Virus record (IMG/VR): IMGVR_UViG_3300049483_000024
Span: 1-22,135 of that record
Length of the DNA stretch: 22,135 nucleotides
Strand: one strand, 5' to 3'
From: a virus
Under the pieces are notes generated by a model, which worked only from the letters and a program-made list of their open reading frames with translations, was not told the origin of the DNA and did no database searches. How positions within the stretch are numbered: the stretch's first letter is position 1; every line of letters starts with the position of its first letter. The position numbers and the translations under genes were made by a program. Of the stretch, positions 7,209 to 14,292 are shown in pieces.

Positions 7209-7895
7209 TTATTTGCCTGACCGCCGCCATTTCATATACTCGTCATCCGTCATTACGGCAGGGTCTTTTTTGCCTGCTGCCGTTTTACCGGAAAGCGGTG
7301 TAATTGGAGGTGGTGCTTTCGATACTTTTTGTTTCGAGTTACCGATATTCATTTCAAGAATGGCTAAAGCTCTTCCCATTTGATGAGGCGGCATGTGTAT
7401 TAACTTGTCCGCTTCCTCTAAATGGGTACCAAGATAATGAAGGACTTTATGCCCTGCCTCTGAGCTTGCCACAAGGTCTAAAAATTGAGGTGTTACGCCA
7501 ACAACTTGAAGGTTGCTTACCGTTGCATCGAAGTCATTGAACTCCTTTTGCCCAAGATCATAGGTTTTGTTACATGCCTCGTTAAATCTGTCCGTTTCCC
7601 GTTGGCGTGTTGCTTCCTGTTTTACCAGTTCTGCAATATCTACCTGGGAACCGTCATTATTCGACTGCTGCTGTAAAAAAGCCTTTAATGACTCGTTTTC
7701 TCTCTCAATTTGTTCGGCCCGTTGCCTTGCTTGATACTTTTCACGGGTTAACTCATCAATTCTTTTTTGTACTCCCGATTCCTTTTTGACTACTTCTGGC
7801 TCGGTTTCGGTTTCCTCTTGCTCGGATTCTGCTTCCGCTTCTGTTTCAGTTGGTAATTCTACTTCTTCATCGTTTACGAAGGTTTCTTCTGACAT
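7209..7895 (-). CDS. Capsid scaffolding protein
   Basis: A 228-residue protein starting MSEETFVNDEEVELPTETE. The first 45 residues are strongly acidic. A long charged helix follows (about 45-85: VQKRIDELTREKYQARQRAE, then Glu/Gln-rich), as do further helices. The C-terminus, with GKKDPAVMTDDEYMKWRRSGK-like content, is short and basic and matches the coat-binding tail of phage scaffolding proteins. It guides coat assembly and then leaves the procapsid. An ATG six codons upstream (7913) has no ribosome site, whereas ATG 7895 has AGGTG 5 bases before it. Position between the portal-side genes and coat supports the call even though scaffold sequences diverge strongly. Confidence 0.8.
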   Translation of the reverse strand: MSEETFVNDEEVELPTETEAEAESEQEETETEPEVVKKESGVQKRIDELTREKYQARQRAEQIERENESLKAFLQQQSNNDGSQVDIAELVKQEATRQRETDRFNEACNKTYDLGQKEFNDFDATVSNLQVVGVTPQFLDLVASSEAGHKVLHYLGTHLEEADKLIHMPPHQMGRALAILEMNIGNSKQKVSKAPPPITPLSGKTAAGKKDPAVMTDDEYMKWRRSGK

Positions 7896-7935
7896 TTTTA
7901 CACCTAAAGGCATGGTCTAATGGGCCAAGACATTT

Positions 7936-7956
7936 TAATTAAACAACGTTTAATTA
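7936..7956. promoter_or_regulatory. Perfect 9+3+9 palindrome upstream of the scaffold gene (possible operator)
   Basis: TAATTAAAC-AAC-GTTTAATTA is a perfect inverted repeat with 9-bp arms, 41 bases before the scaffold start. A nearly identical palindrome lies in front of the terminase operon at 16677-16693. There is no T-run, so it is not a terminator. It lies where transcription from the TATAAT at 7963-7968 would start, the usual place for a repressor site. Which protein binds, if any, is unknown. Confidence 0.45.
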
Positions 7957-7962
7957 TTGCTT

Positions 7963-7993
7963 ATTATATAGCACAGTATACAAATTAAAGCAA
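7963..7993 (-). promoter_or_regulatory. Candidate promoter for scaffold and coat genes
   Basis: On the minus strand a perfect TATAAT (7968-7963) is preceded by TTGCTT (7993-7988) at a 19-base spacing, longer than ideal. The predicted start near 7956 falls at the edge of the palindrome. The -35 lies at the end of the LamG-repeat gene. ATTGCTT (7956-7962) and AAGCAAT (7988-7994) are also inverted copies flanking the element. The evidence is motif-level only. Confidence 0.35.
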
Positions 7994-9967
7994 TAACAGA
8001 CGGGCGCTAATGTTGTACTTATGGATAAATTTATTATGTTCTTTGATTAACTCCTTTTCTCTTTGAATAATTAATAGATGTTCGTTGTATAAATCAAGCT
8101 GTCTATTGTTCATGGCATCTACAAGTTGCTGTAACTCATCAATTGCAGCGCTTTTGTAAACAATCGGCTTGTATTTGATGCTTAATAGCCGCTCATACTC
8201 GCTCTGCTCCTGAACTACTTCTTCTATTAGCTGGTTAATTTTCTTTTTTGCTATTCTCTTCTTTGGTCGCTTAACCTCATAAAGCCTGGGGTGTATGTTG
8301 TAAGCCCCGCCTGTAGCCGATGATGCCGGAGCAGGAAGTCCAGACGCATTAATGCTAATAACATCCGGTAAATCAGTTATTGATAATGAAACAGTTTCGC
8401 TTTGTGTTTCTAACGCTGAAATAACATCAGGTAAATCGGTTATTGATACATCGACGTTGCTTATTACAACATCTGTAATTGATACAACAATCGTGTCATT
8501 TGGCGCCGTTATAGCAGCATCTACAGAAGACAAGCCACTAGCGGTAACGGTAATGGTATCAGTTAAGTCCGTTATGGCTGCCGTTACTGTGCTGGTTTGC
8601 GCTTCACTAGCGGCTATCGTATCTCTGCTATCTGTAATCGTTACAGTTACAGAATCCCCAGCAGAAGAAATACTAACGGTAATTGTGTCGGCAAGGTCGG
8701 TAATTGACACGTCAACTGTAGCTAATCCACTGGCATTACCAGCAACAGTGTCTGCAATGTCAGTTATGGAAATTGTAGCTGTTGAGTTTTGCGTCTCTGT
8801 TATTGCAATCGTGTCATTTGGCGCTGTAATCGAAGCCGTTAACGTTGCTGCTCCTGATGCGTTAGCGGAAATCGTATCTACCACATCGGTTATTGCTACT
8901 GTTGCAGTATATGAGCCTGACGCTGTTGCAGCAATAGTGTCGTTTGGTGCAGTAATGGCTGGAGTAGCTGTCGCCGAGCCGCTTGCATTTATCGATATAG
9001 TATCCGCAAGATCGGTAATTGAGACTGTTAAAGATTCTCCAGAAGGTGTTGGTATAGAATATAAAACTAAACTTTTTATTGCATTAAATGCAAGCAGATA
9101 ATTAGAGCTAATTTTTATCTTTACATTATCGCTTAAAAGGCCCCGCCCAAAAGCCGCAAAATTTAGCTTTATATCAGCCGCTTTCCTTTCCCTGTTTAAC
9201 CATGTGTACCCGCCTCCCATTCTAAGCGGAAAATTCTCATCTGTTCCTAGTGTGACATCTGATGGGGTTATCGCTCCTGTTACGTCAATTCCATCAACGT
9301 ATACACTAAAACAGGATGAAGACAGGGCATTACCTGTAAATGTAACTAAAACTGTGTGCCATGTGGAATCTGATGGTATTACATTAGCTGTAGAAGCCGG
9401 CATCTGTAAATCAGTGCCAGAACTGTAGCATGACACACCTATAGACAAATCATTATTTATATAAACAACCCATCCACCATTTGGAACAGATACGCCATCA
9501 ACTTTTGCAAAAATTGACTCACCAAAGCCTGCTGCCGGAGTTGATTTTAGAGCAATATGAAACAGCGCCCATCCGGGTGCGTTTCTAAATAAATCTATTA
9601 CTTTTTTAGATGTAAAGTCTACATAATCACCAGATACTGGAGTACCAGTGCTTTCCCAAGCTTGCCCATGCGGGGTTAATGATGTTGTAAAGTTTACATA
9701 AGATGAATTTTTATCTGCATTTTTTGGATAAAATAATTCGGGATTTATTAATGATGATGCTCCATTTTTATTATTAGATTGTAAGGAGACATTGACAGAA
9801 GATTTAGGTAGGTATATTGCAGTATTAGAAGTAGGGGCAGTGCCAGCATTAAAAAGGCGATAAACAGCTATATCATCAACATACAAAGATGGGGAACTGG
9901 CTTTATCCGCTGTTTTGCGGCTTACCCATCTTTCACCAAGTTTGTTTTTCCAGCCTGATAAGGCCAT
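7985..9967 (-). CDS. Large structural protein: LamG-like domain, 21-residue tandem repeats, C-terminal coiled coil
   Basis: A 660-residue protein. Residues about 30-300 look like a concanavalin/LamG-type beta-sandwich: SPSLYVDDIAVYRLF near 25, APGWALFHIAL near 130, STWHTVLVTFTG near 201, CFSVYVDGIDV near 219. Residues 311-545 hold about eleven repeats of the form [SAT]-I-T-[DA]-x-x-D-T-I. Residues about 565-650 are basic then helical and heptad-like (KKINQLIEEVVQEQSEYERL). LamG-like folds often bind sugars or polymers, so a surface fibre or decoration with host- or matrix-binding function is plausible. It lies last in a five-gene block between portal and scaffold. It has no tail-spike or chaperone domain that I recognise, so the fibre role is inference. 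Confidence 0.7.
   Translation of the reverse strand: MALSGWKNKLGERWVSRKTADKASSPSLYVDDIAVYRLFNAGTAPTSNTAIYLPKSSVNVSLQSNNKNGASSLINPELFYPKNADKNSSYVNFTTSLTPHGQAWESTGTPVSGDYVDFTSKKVIDLFRNAPGWALFHIALKSTPAAGFGESIFAKVDGVSVPNGGWVVYINNDLSIGVSCYSSGTDLQMPASTANVIPSDSTWHTVLVTFTGNALSSSCFSVYVDGIDVTGAITPSDVTLGTDENFPLRMGGGYTWLNRERKAADIKLNFAAFGRGLLSDNVKIKISSNYLLAFNAIKSLVLYSIPTPSGESLTVSITDLADTISINASGSATATPAITAPNDTIAATASGSYTATVAITDVVDTISANASGAATLTASITAPNDTIAITETQNSTATISITDIADTVAGNASGLATVDVSITDLADTITVSISSAGDSVTVTITDSRDTIAASEAQTSTVTAAITDLTDTITVTASGLSSVDAAITAPNDTIVVSITDVVISNVDVSITDLPDVISALETQSETVSLSITDLPDVISINASGLPAPASSATGGAYNIHPRLYEVKRPKKRIAKKKINQLIEEVVQEQSEYERLLSIKYKPIVYKSAAIDELQQLVDAMNNRQLDLYNEHLLIIQREKELIKEHNKFIHKYNISARLLLL
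8333..9037 (-). repeat. About eleven 63-bp tandem coding repeats in the LamG protein
   Basis: The anchor residue before I-T falls at 316, 337, 358, 379, 400, 421, 443, 464, 485, 496, 508 and 529. The period is 21 residues, with one +1 shift and one unit split 11+12. Two unit types occur: ITD-xx-DTI with an ASG turn, and ITAPNDTI. DNA copies are diverged, so the array is old or under diversifying change, not a fresh slippage product. Confidence 0.85.
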
Positions 9968-9968
9968 T

Positions 9969-10778
9969 TTATTTGTCTATGACTTTAAGTGTACCCATTA
10001 GCACAGGTGCGACCGCTCCATTCGCTAAAAATATAGCCATTAAGCAGGCATCAGCCGGTATTTTAGGAAGGCCAAGCTGTGCCCAGTCAAGATTGAAGCC
10101 GGTATTGGCTGCAATGATAGGAATCTCTACTATGCGTTTTAGTAGCGTTATGCCAAAGCCTGTTCCACTTGTCCAAGTAGCGGAAGTTACCAAGCTTACC
10201 GGAGCCCTTACACCCGTGTCACCTGCCTCCATTGGAATTGGTTGCATCTGTCCTGCCTGGGGAGCGGATACGACCGCGGCTATTACACCAGCAGATGCTG
10301 CTCCTGTGTTTGCGTCAGTGTAGTTAAAAGTCGCTGTACCGGACGCTGCGCCTGAAGTCGTGTAATTCTCAATCCATGCCTCAACACCTATTCCGTTGTC
10401 CGTGATACGCGCCGGTAAACTTCCAGGAGTTGTAATCGTGTATGTTGATGCTGCAAAGCCCATACCTCCACACGCCCATAAACGATCTGCAAGGATAATT
10501 ACTCCTGGTTGGTTACACATCATGCCAACCTTAGCTAGCCAGTTCTGTACCGCTCCGTTACTGTAGATCATGGCTCCTGCCGTTGCGCTTGAACATGTGT
10601 AGCCTGACCCGGCAGTATAAGCAGGAGGTGTTGCTCCGGTCGCAGGAAAGCCGCCTGCCACCCACATTGAAAGAAAAGCTCCAGCGCCTTTTGCGGTGTT
10701 GGTTGCTGTCTTGTAATATTGGATTGTTTGCGCCGAATTTAACCCGCTTGCAATGTCGTCTACCGTTGTTATAGCCAT
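9969..10778 (-). CDS. Probable virion protein, beta-rich, function unknown
   Basis: A 269-residue protein rich in Ala, Gly and Thr. The first part (AITTVDDIASGLNSAQTIQ, then FLSMWVAGGFPATGATPP) and the last (LGLPKIPADACLMAIFLANG) are alternating hydrophobic/polar, as in phage capsid- or tail-associated beta proteins. Two Cys occur in a central stretch (YTCSSATAG, VGMMCNQPG). There is no signal peptide or membrane helix. It is one base from the next gene and four bases from the previous one, so it is co-translated within the five-gene block between portal and scaffold. I recall similar uncharacterised proteins in other phages but cannot name a function. Confidence 0.6.
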   Translation of the reverse strand: MAITTVDDIASGLNSAQTIQYYKTATNTAKGAGAFLSMWVAGGFPATGATPPAYTAGSGYTCSSATAGAMIYSNGAVQNWLAKVGMMCNQPGVIILADRLWACGGMGFAASTYTITTPGSLPARITDNGIGVEAWIENYTTSGAASGTATFNYTDANTGAASAGVIAAVVSAPQAGQMQPIPMEAGDTGVRAPVSLVTSATWTSGTGFGITLLKRIVEIPIIAANTGFNLDWAQLGLPKIPADACLMAIFLANGAVAPVLMGTLKVIDK

Positions 10779-10782
10779 AACC

Positions 10783-11175
10783 TTATCCTATGCTTGTTAA
10801 TTCTGAGAAGTACGCCTCAACCGTCACTGTTTGCGCTGTATTGCCAGTAAACTCAACCTCCAAGTGCATTACCCCTGCGCTTACTTCATAACTCCACTCT
10901 CCAACCGTGTTGTTACCAGAACCATTGCCGACACTAAAAACAGTTTTCCAGTTAGCACCTGCGCTTGCAAGTGTAGGAGTTGCTCCGGTATTGTGAGCAA
11001 TTAAAACATTGCCACTGCACTGTACTGTGGGCCCTGTTGCGCCATTTGTAATTTTAAATGTAAGCACCCCGCCAAGCGCTGTTCTAAGGTCTACGCTACC
11101 TCTTGCTGTTGAGCCTGATGTATTGGTAGTGCCGGCAGTTACTAAGGTGCGTGAGTTTTTAATTGCCGTTGACAT
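10783..11175 (-). CDS. Small beta-sandwich-like virion protein, function unknown
   Basis: A 130-residue protein with a regular beta-strand pattern and Gly/Thr/Ser-rich turns: TLVTAGTTNTSGSTARGSVD, GGVLTFKITNGATGPTVQC, WSYEVSAGVMHLEVEFTGN and TAQTVTVEAYF. This is typical of head-decoration or tail-tube-adjacent proteins. Its ATG overlaps the stop of the preceding gene as TAATG. No motif tells the role. Position within the portal-to-scaffold block suggests it is made together with the other structural proteins. Confidence 0.6.
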   Translation of the reverse strand: MSTAIKNSRTLVTAGTTNTSGSTARGSVDLRTALGGVLTFKITNGATGPTVQCSGNVLIAHNTGATPTLASAGANWKTVFSVGNGSGNNTVGEWSYEVSAGVMHLEVEFTGNTAQTVTVEAYFSELTSIG

Positions 11176-11744
11176 TATATTTTCCTCGTTCCATCATCAT
11201 TAAAGATGCAAAAACTAACTTCTGTCTGAGCTATTTTACCCTCAACAACCAGTGAGCCTGGGGATGCTTGTGTTCCTGTTCCAGTTGCGAATATTTGTTC
11301 GTAGAAGCTTGCTGGACGTTGTATTGCAAGCTGGACAGCAGCCCATCCTGCGCCAACTGTTGCACCACTTGCGCCGCTTTGAATACCAGTTAGGGCATCT
11401 TGCAAGCCCGCGCGAATATTAGCAAAGCCTGTCGCTATCGTTCCGTTTTTAGCTGCTGCACTGAGTATATTTTGAAGGTTGAACTGTTTCCCCTGGCAGG
11501 ATAACATATAGTTCATTGCGTCTTGCCCTGCTCCTGCCGCTACTATTGCCGGTGTGAAATTAGCCCAAATAATAGCATTGTCAATGTCAGTTACTTGTGT
11601 TGCAGACTTCCACACTTTGAACGTTGAATCGCTGTTAAGATAATTTGCTATTCCAAGGGTATCGGCTGCCGTTATCATTGCTGCTACTGCTGGAGTCGAT
11701 ACTAACCACCCCTGTACTGCTGTTACTTGCGCTGGTGTTAGCAT
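11175..11744 (-). CDS. Phage minor structural protein of the 'MLTPAQ...FATGTGT...EG' type
   Basis: A 189-residue protein, Ala-rich and mostly helical. It opens with MLTPAQVTAVQGWLVSTPAV and contains DSTFKVWKSATQVTDIDNAI, a central WANF segment and near its end YEQIFATGTGTQASPGSLVV followed by EGKI. This combination recurs in small proteins beside the head genes of phages of proteobacteria, usually annotated only as phage protein. Its biochemical role is not known. The start is ATG 11744, two bases after the stop of the preceding gene. I am fairly sure it is a virion or assembly protein, but no more than that. Confidence 0.6.
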   Translation of the reverse strand: MLTPAQVTAVQGWLVSTPAVAAMITAADTLGIANYLNSDSTFKVWKSATQVTDIDNAIIWANFTPAIVAAGAGQDAMNYMLSCQGKQFNLQNILSAAAKNGTIATGFANIRAGLQDALTGIQSGASGATVGAGWAAVQLAIQRPASFYEQIFATGTGTQASPGSLVVEGKIAQTEVSFCIFNDDGTRKI

Positions 11745-11746
11745 GA

Positions 11747-12124
11747 TTAAGCCGCGTGAGTGATGGTGAATGAATTAAGGGTTTCCGGTGCAGTTGTAGC
11801 AAACGTTGTGTTTGTCACAACTACATCGGTTCCAGACGTGCCGACAGTTAAATCACTGATAATGTGAGTTGTATTGTCTGACTTTGTAACCCTTGCGATT
11901 GCCGCTACACCGTTATTACCAGGAGTTACCGGATTAGTAGTTGGAGCGTTCATTGTCATCGCCCCTGCCGATGCTGCCGCCCATATATTTCCAGTCCATG
12001 TGAACGTAGCTAATAACGTTCCGTATGCGCTGGTATATATATTTAGTTTTGCGCCTGTTCCTGCCTGAGTAGTTATAGCGTCTAAACGTGCGTTCTTTGT
12101 TGCTGTTAAGAATGACCAAGCCAT
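11747..12124 (-). CDS. Small structural protein downstream of portal
   Basis: A 125-residue protein beginning MAWSFLTATKNARLDAITTQ. The LDAIT...GTGAKLNIYTSAYGTLL pattern, followed by Pro/Thr/Gly turns and a hydrophobic TFATTAPETLNSFTITHAA end, is familiar from uncharacterised phage head-region proteins. The fold is likely a small beta barrel. AGG stands 8 bases before the ATG. It is the first of five genes inserted between portal and scaffold relative to the P22 order. Confidence 0.6.
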   Translation of the reverse strand: MAWSFLTATKNARLDAITTQAGTGAKLNIYTSAYGTLLATFTWTGNIWAAASAGAMTMNAPTTNPVTPGNNGVAAIARVTKSDNTTHIISDLTVGTSGTDVVVTNTTFATTAPETLNSFTITHAA

Positions 12125-12136
12125 TTTAATTACCTA

Positions 12137-14290
12137 TTATTGAGTTGTTACTGGATAAGAAATTGATGATACAGGCATCCCGTTTTCATCGAATTGTAGT
12201 TCGCTTTTTCTTGGTAGAGTTGCTGCATGATGGACTTGAGCCATTGCATCATGTAACTTATTAACTGACTCTCCAACATGGCTAAATTGCTCCATAACTT
12301 GAGCCATTTGCTGCATTAGCATCATTTGTTGCTGTTCTTTTTGCATATCAACCTCAGTTAGTTGAGAAGCCTTTATTATTTCCTGTGTTTTTGCATCGGC
12401 AAGTCTTGCCTCTGCTTCAATCTTTAGCCGGTTAGAGCGCGCTGTCTGCTCATCGGTAAACGCTTTCATTTTCGCCTCATCCTTCGACTCTACGTCCGCA
12501 CTCATTTTTTGAATTACTGTATCAAGCTGTTGAATCTGAGCCTGTGCCTGTTGGAGCTGCTGATCTGCCTGCTGGAGATGTTGCTGAATATCTGGGGGTA
12601 TTTCTTGCTGTCCTTCTGGTTTGTCTTGAAGTTCTGGAGGAAGTGTTTTTTTAAGTCTCTCAGCAAGCTTATCGGCCATAGGGAAGTCTGCCGCCTGCAT
12701 GATAATGTCGCCAGCAACCTGCATTAATGCTGGATTGCGCGATGCTATTTCACTAAGAGCCTGAAAAGCCTCCTGGCGCTTAGTGCCATAGTCTGCCCCA
12801 ACATCCACGGTTACATCGTAACGGCCAATTCCTAGGTTATATATTTCAGTTATTTCACCGGTTACCGGATTCAGTTGCTTAGTTAGTGGCTGTTGCTGTT
12901 CAGGGTCAAGCTGTACGTTCTTTTTTTCGTTATCTTCGCCTATTATTCTTGCAACCCTAGCTGTGTCGTAAATTTTTGGAATAAGATCGACTAATATCTT
13001 TCCAGTAAACTTTAACGCCCTTGCCCTGTTATCTACAAAATGGAATGTTGCTGTTTCGCCCTTCTGCTGAACCTTGTTAAGGGCAATTCCTGACTGGTCA
13101 TTAACATTTCTACCAAGCTGACCATCATACTGACCAGATGCCATTTGCATGTCTTCGCTAGCTACCTTCATCCCTTCAAGATAAGCCTGACTTGATACTG
13201 GAGGGGCTACTCTCTGTGGTCTTGGAATAGGGTCTCCGTTCTCGTCTTTGTGATTCCAAGGTAGATAAGCATGATTATCTGTATTTGCTGTTTCCCAAAA
13301 ATCCTTGTATTTCTCGAACGCTTCTGCAGGCCCATCCCAGGGAATTTTGCTTTGAAGTGCTACAAACTCAGTATTGCTTGACAGGTTGTAATTGTACATG
13401 CGCTGCGCATCTTTCATCTGCCGCGTATGCCCTGTGCGCCATACTTTACCGTCAATTACCTTTTCATCTCCTACTACTCGGACAATAGGTATATATTTTC
13501 CAAGCCATTCTTTTTCTTCTATGATCTCATCACCGGCAATCATGCTCCATTTGACAGTTTTATTTACTTTTGTGCGCTTTTGCCCTGTTTGTTCATTTGT
13601 GATTGTTTCTTTTGACTCTACAATTCGTATGTACTCAGCAATCCTGATTGTTTCCTCAGTCTTCCAAGAGTTATCAATGTCCGGCCCCCAAGCATCGGTC
13701 TTATATTTTGCATCTGGATATTTAGCTATAAACTCGCTTTTATTCATATCCTCGAAGACGAAAGCATATGCCGAGTCTGAGCCATCAAAATCCGACCCTT
13801 CATCCATGTACACGTTTAAAGGGTTTCGTACAGCCTTTATGTATATTTCTTGGTTAAATCCATCATCGCTTTCATAATCAGTTATTACGCGCCAATACCC
13901 CAAGCCTGCATCTACAGCAAATTCACTTGCTATATTGTAAGCTGTGTCAGCACTGCTATTTTCTTCAATATGACGGATTATTCCGTTAATGACTTCTGCT
14001 GTTTCCTTGTCCGCGCCATCATCCACAGGCTTAACGACTATCCTAGGTTTGTTCTGTCGTCCTTCGTTAATGATCTGCCGGTTATGCTGCTTAACCTTGT
14101 TTACAGTGATACATGGCCTTCCCTCTCTATCCCTGGAATCCTGCATATCATCATCCCACTGCCAGCCATTGTCGCTATCAGCGTTAGAAAATTTTAAATC
14201 ACTAACCCACAAGGCCCTATTTGCTGCCTCTGCTTCTTCGAGTGATTTAAATCGATCGTGAGCCTCTTTGACAATGTCTTTATCTTTCAT
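12137..14290 (-). CDS. Portal protein, P22 gp1 type
   Basis: A 717-residue protein, near the 725 of P22 portal. The start KDIVKEAHDRFKSLEEAEAA, the WQWDDDMQDSRDREGRPCIT segment and NKVKQHNRQIINEGRQNKP are conserved features of the P22-type portal N-terminus. A helical Gln-rich segment (about 560-680, AKMKAFTDEQTARSNRLK and QKEQQQMMLMQQMAQVMEQ) corresponds to the C-terminal barrel region. Twelve copies form the DNA channel at one vertex, contacting terminase during packaging and the gp4-like ring afterwards. The start is two bases after the TerL stop, with GAG 6 bases before ATG. Confidence 0.92.
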   Translation of the reverse strand: MKDKDIVKEAHDRFKSLEEAEAANRALWVSDLKFSNADSDNGWQWDDDMQDSRDREGRPCITVNKVKQHNRQIINEGRQNKPRIVVKPVDDGADKETAEVINGIIRHIEENSSADTAYNIASEFAVDAGLGYWRVITDYESDDGFNQEIYIKAVRNPLNVYMDEGSDFDGSDSAYAFVFEDMNKSEFIAKYPDAKYKTDAWGPDIDNSWKTEETIRIAEYIRIVESKETITNEQTGQKRTKVNKTVKWSMIAGDEIIEEKEWLGKYIPIVRVVGDEKVIDGKVWRTGHTRQMKDAQRMYNYNLSSNTEFVALQSKIPWDGPAEAFEKYKDFWETANTDNHAYLPWNHKDENGDPIPRPQRVAPPVSSQAYLEGMKVASEDMQMASGQYDGQLGRNVNDQSGIALNKVQQKGETATFHFVDNRARALKFTGKILVDLIPKIYDTARVARIIGEDNEKKNVQLDPEQQQPLTKQLNPVTGEITEIYNLGIGRYDVTVDVGADYGTKRQEAFQALSEIASRNPALMQVAGDIIMQAADFPMADKLAERLKKTLPPELQDKPEGQQEIPPDIQQHLQQADQQLQQAQAQIQQLDTVIQKMSADVESKDEAKMKAFTDEQTARSNRLKIEAEARLADAKTQEIIKASQLTEVDMQKEQQQMMLMQQMAQVMEQFSHVGESVNKLHDAMAQVHHAATLPRKSELQFDENGMPVSSISYPVTTQ

Positions 14291-14292
14291 CT

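Noticed and set aside
8352-9101. Open 249-codon frame on the plus strand across the repeat region
   Set aside because: It is the antisense of 63-bp coding repeats. A period divisible by three keeps any stop-free antisense frame open through the whole array. No domain or ribosome site supports it.
9889-10323. Plus-strand frame of 144 codons opposite the 269-aa gene
   Set aside because: It is an antisense frame across two well-coupled minus-strand genes, with no promoter or ribosome site.
13392-13877. Plus-strand frame of 161 codons opposite the portal gene
   Set aside because: The minus-strand portal is a clear family member over this whole region. The antisense product is Ser/Phe/Ile-rich shadow sequence without motifs.
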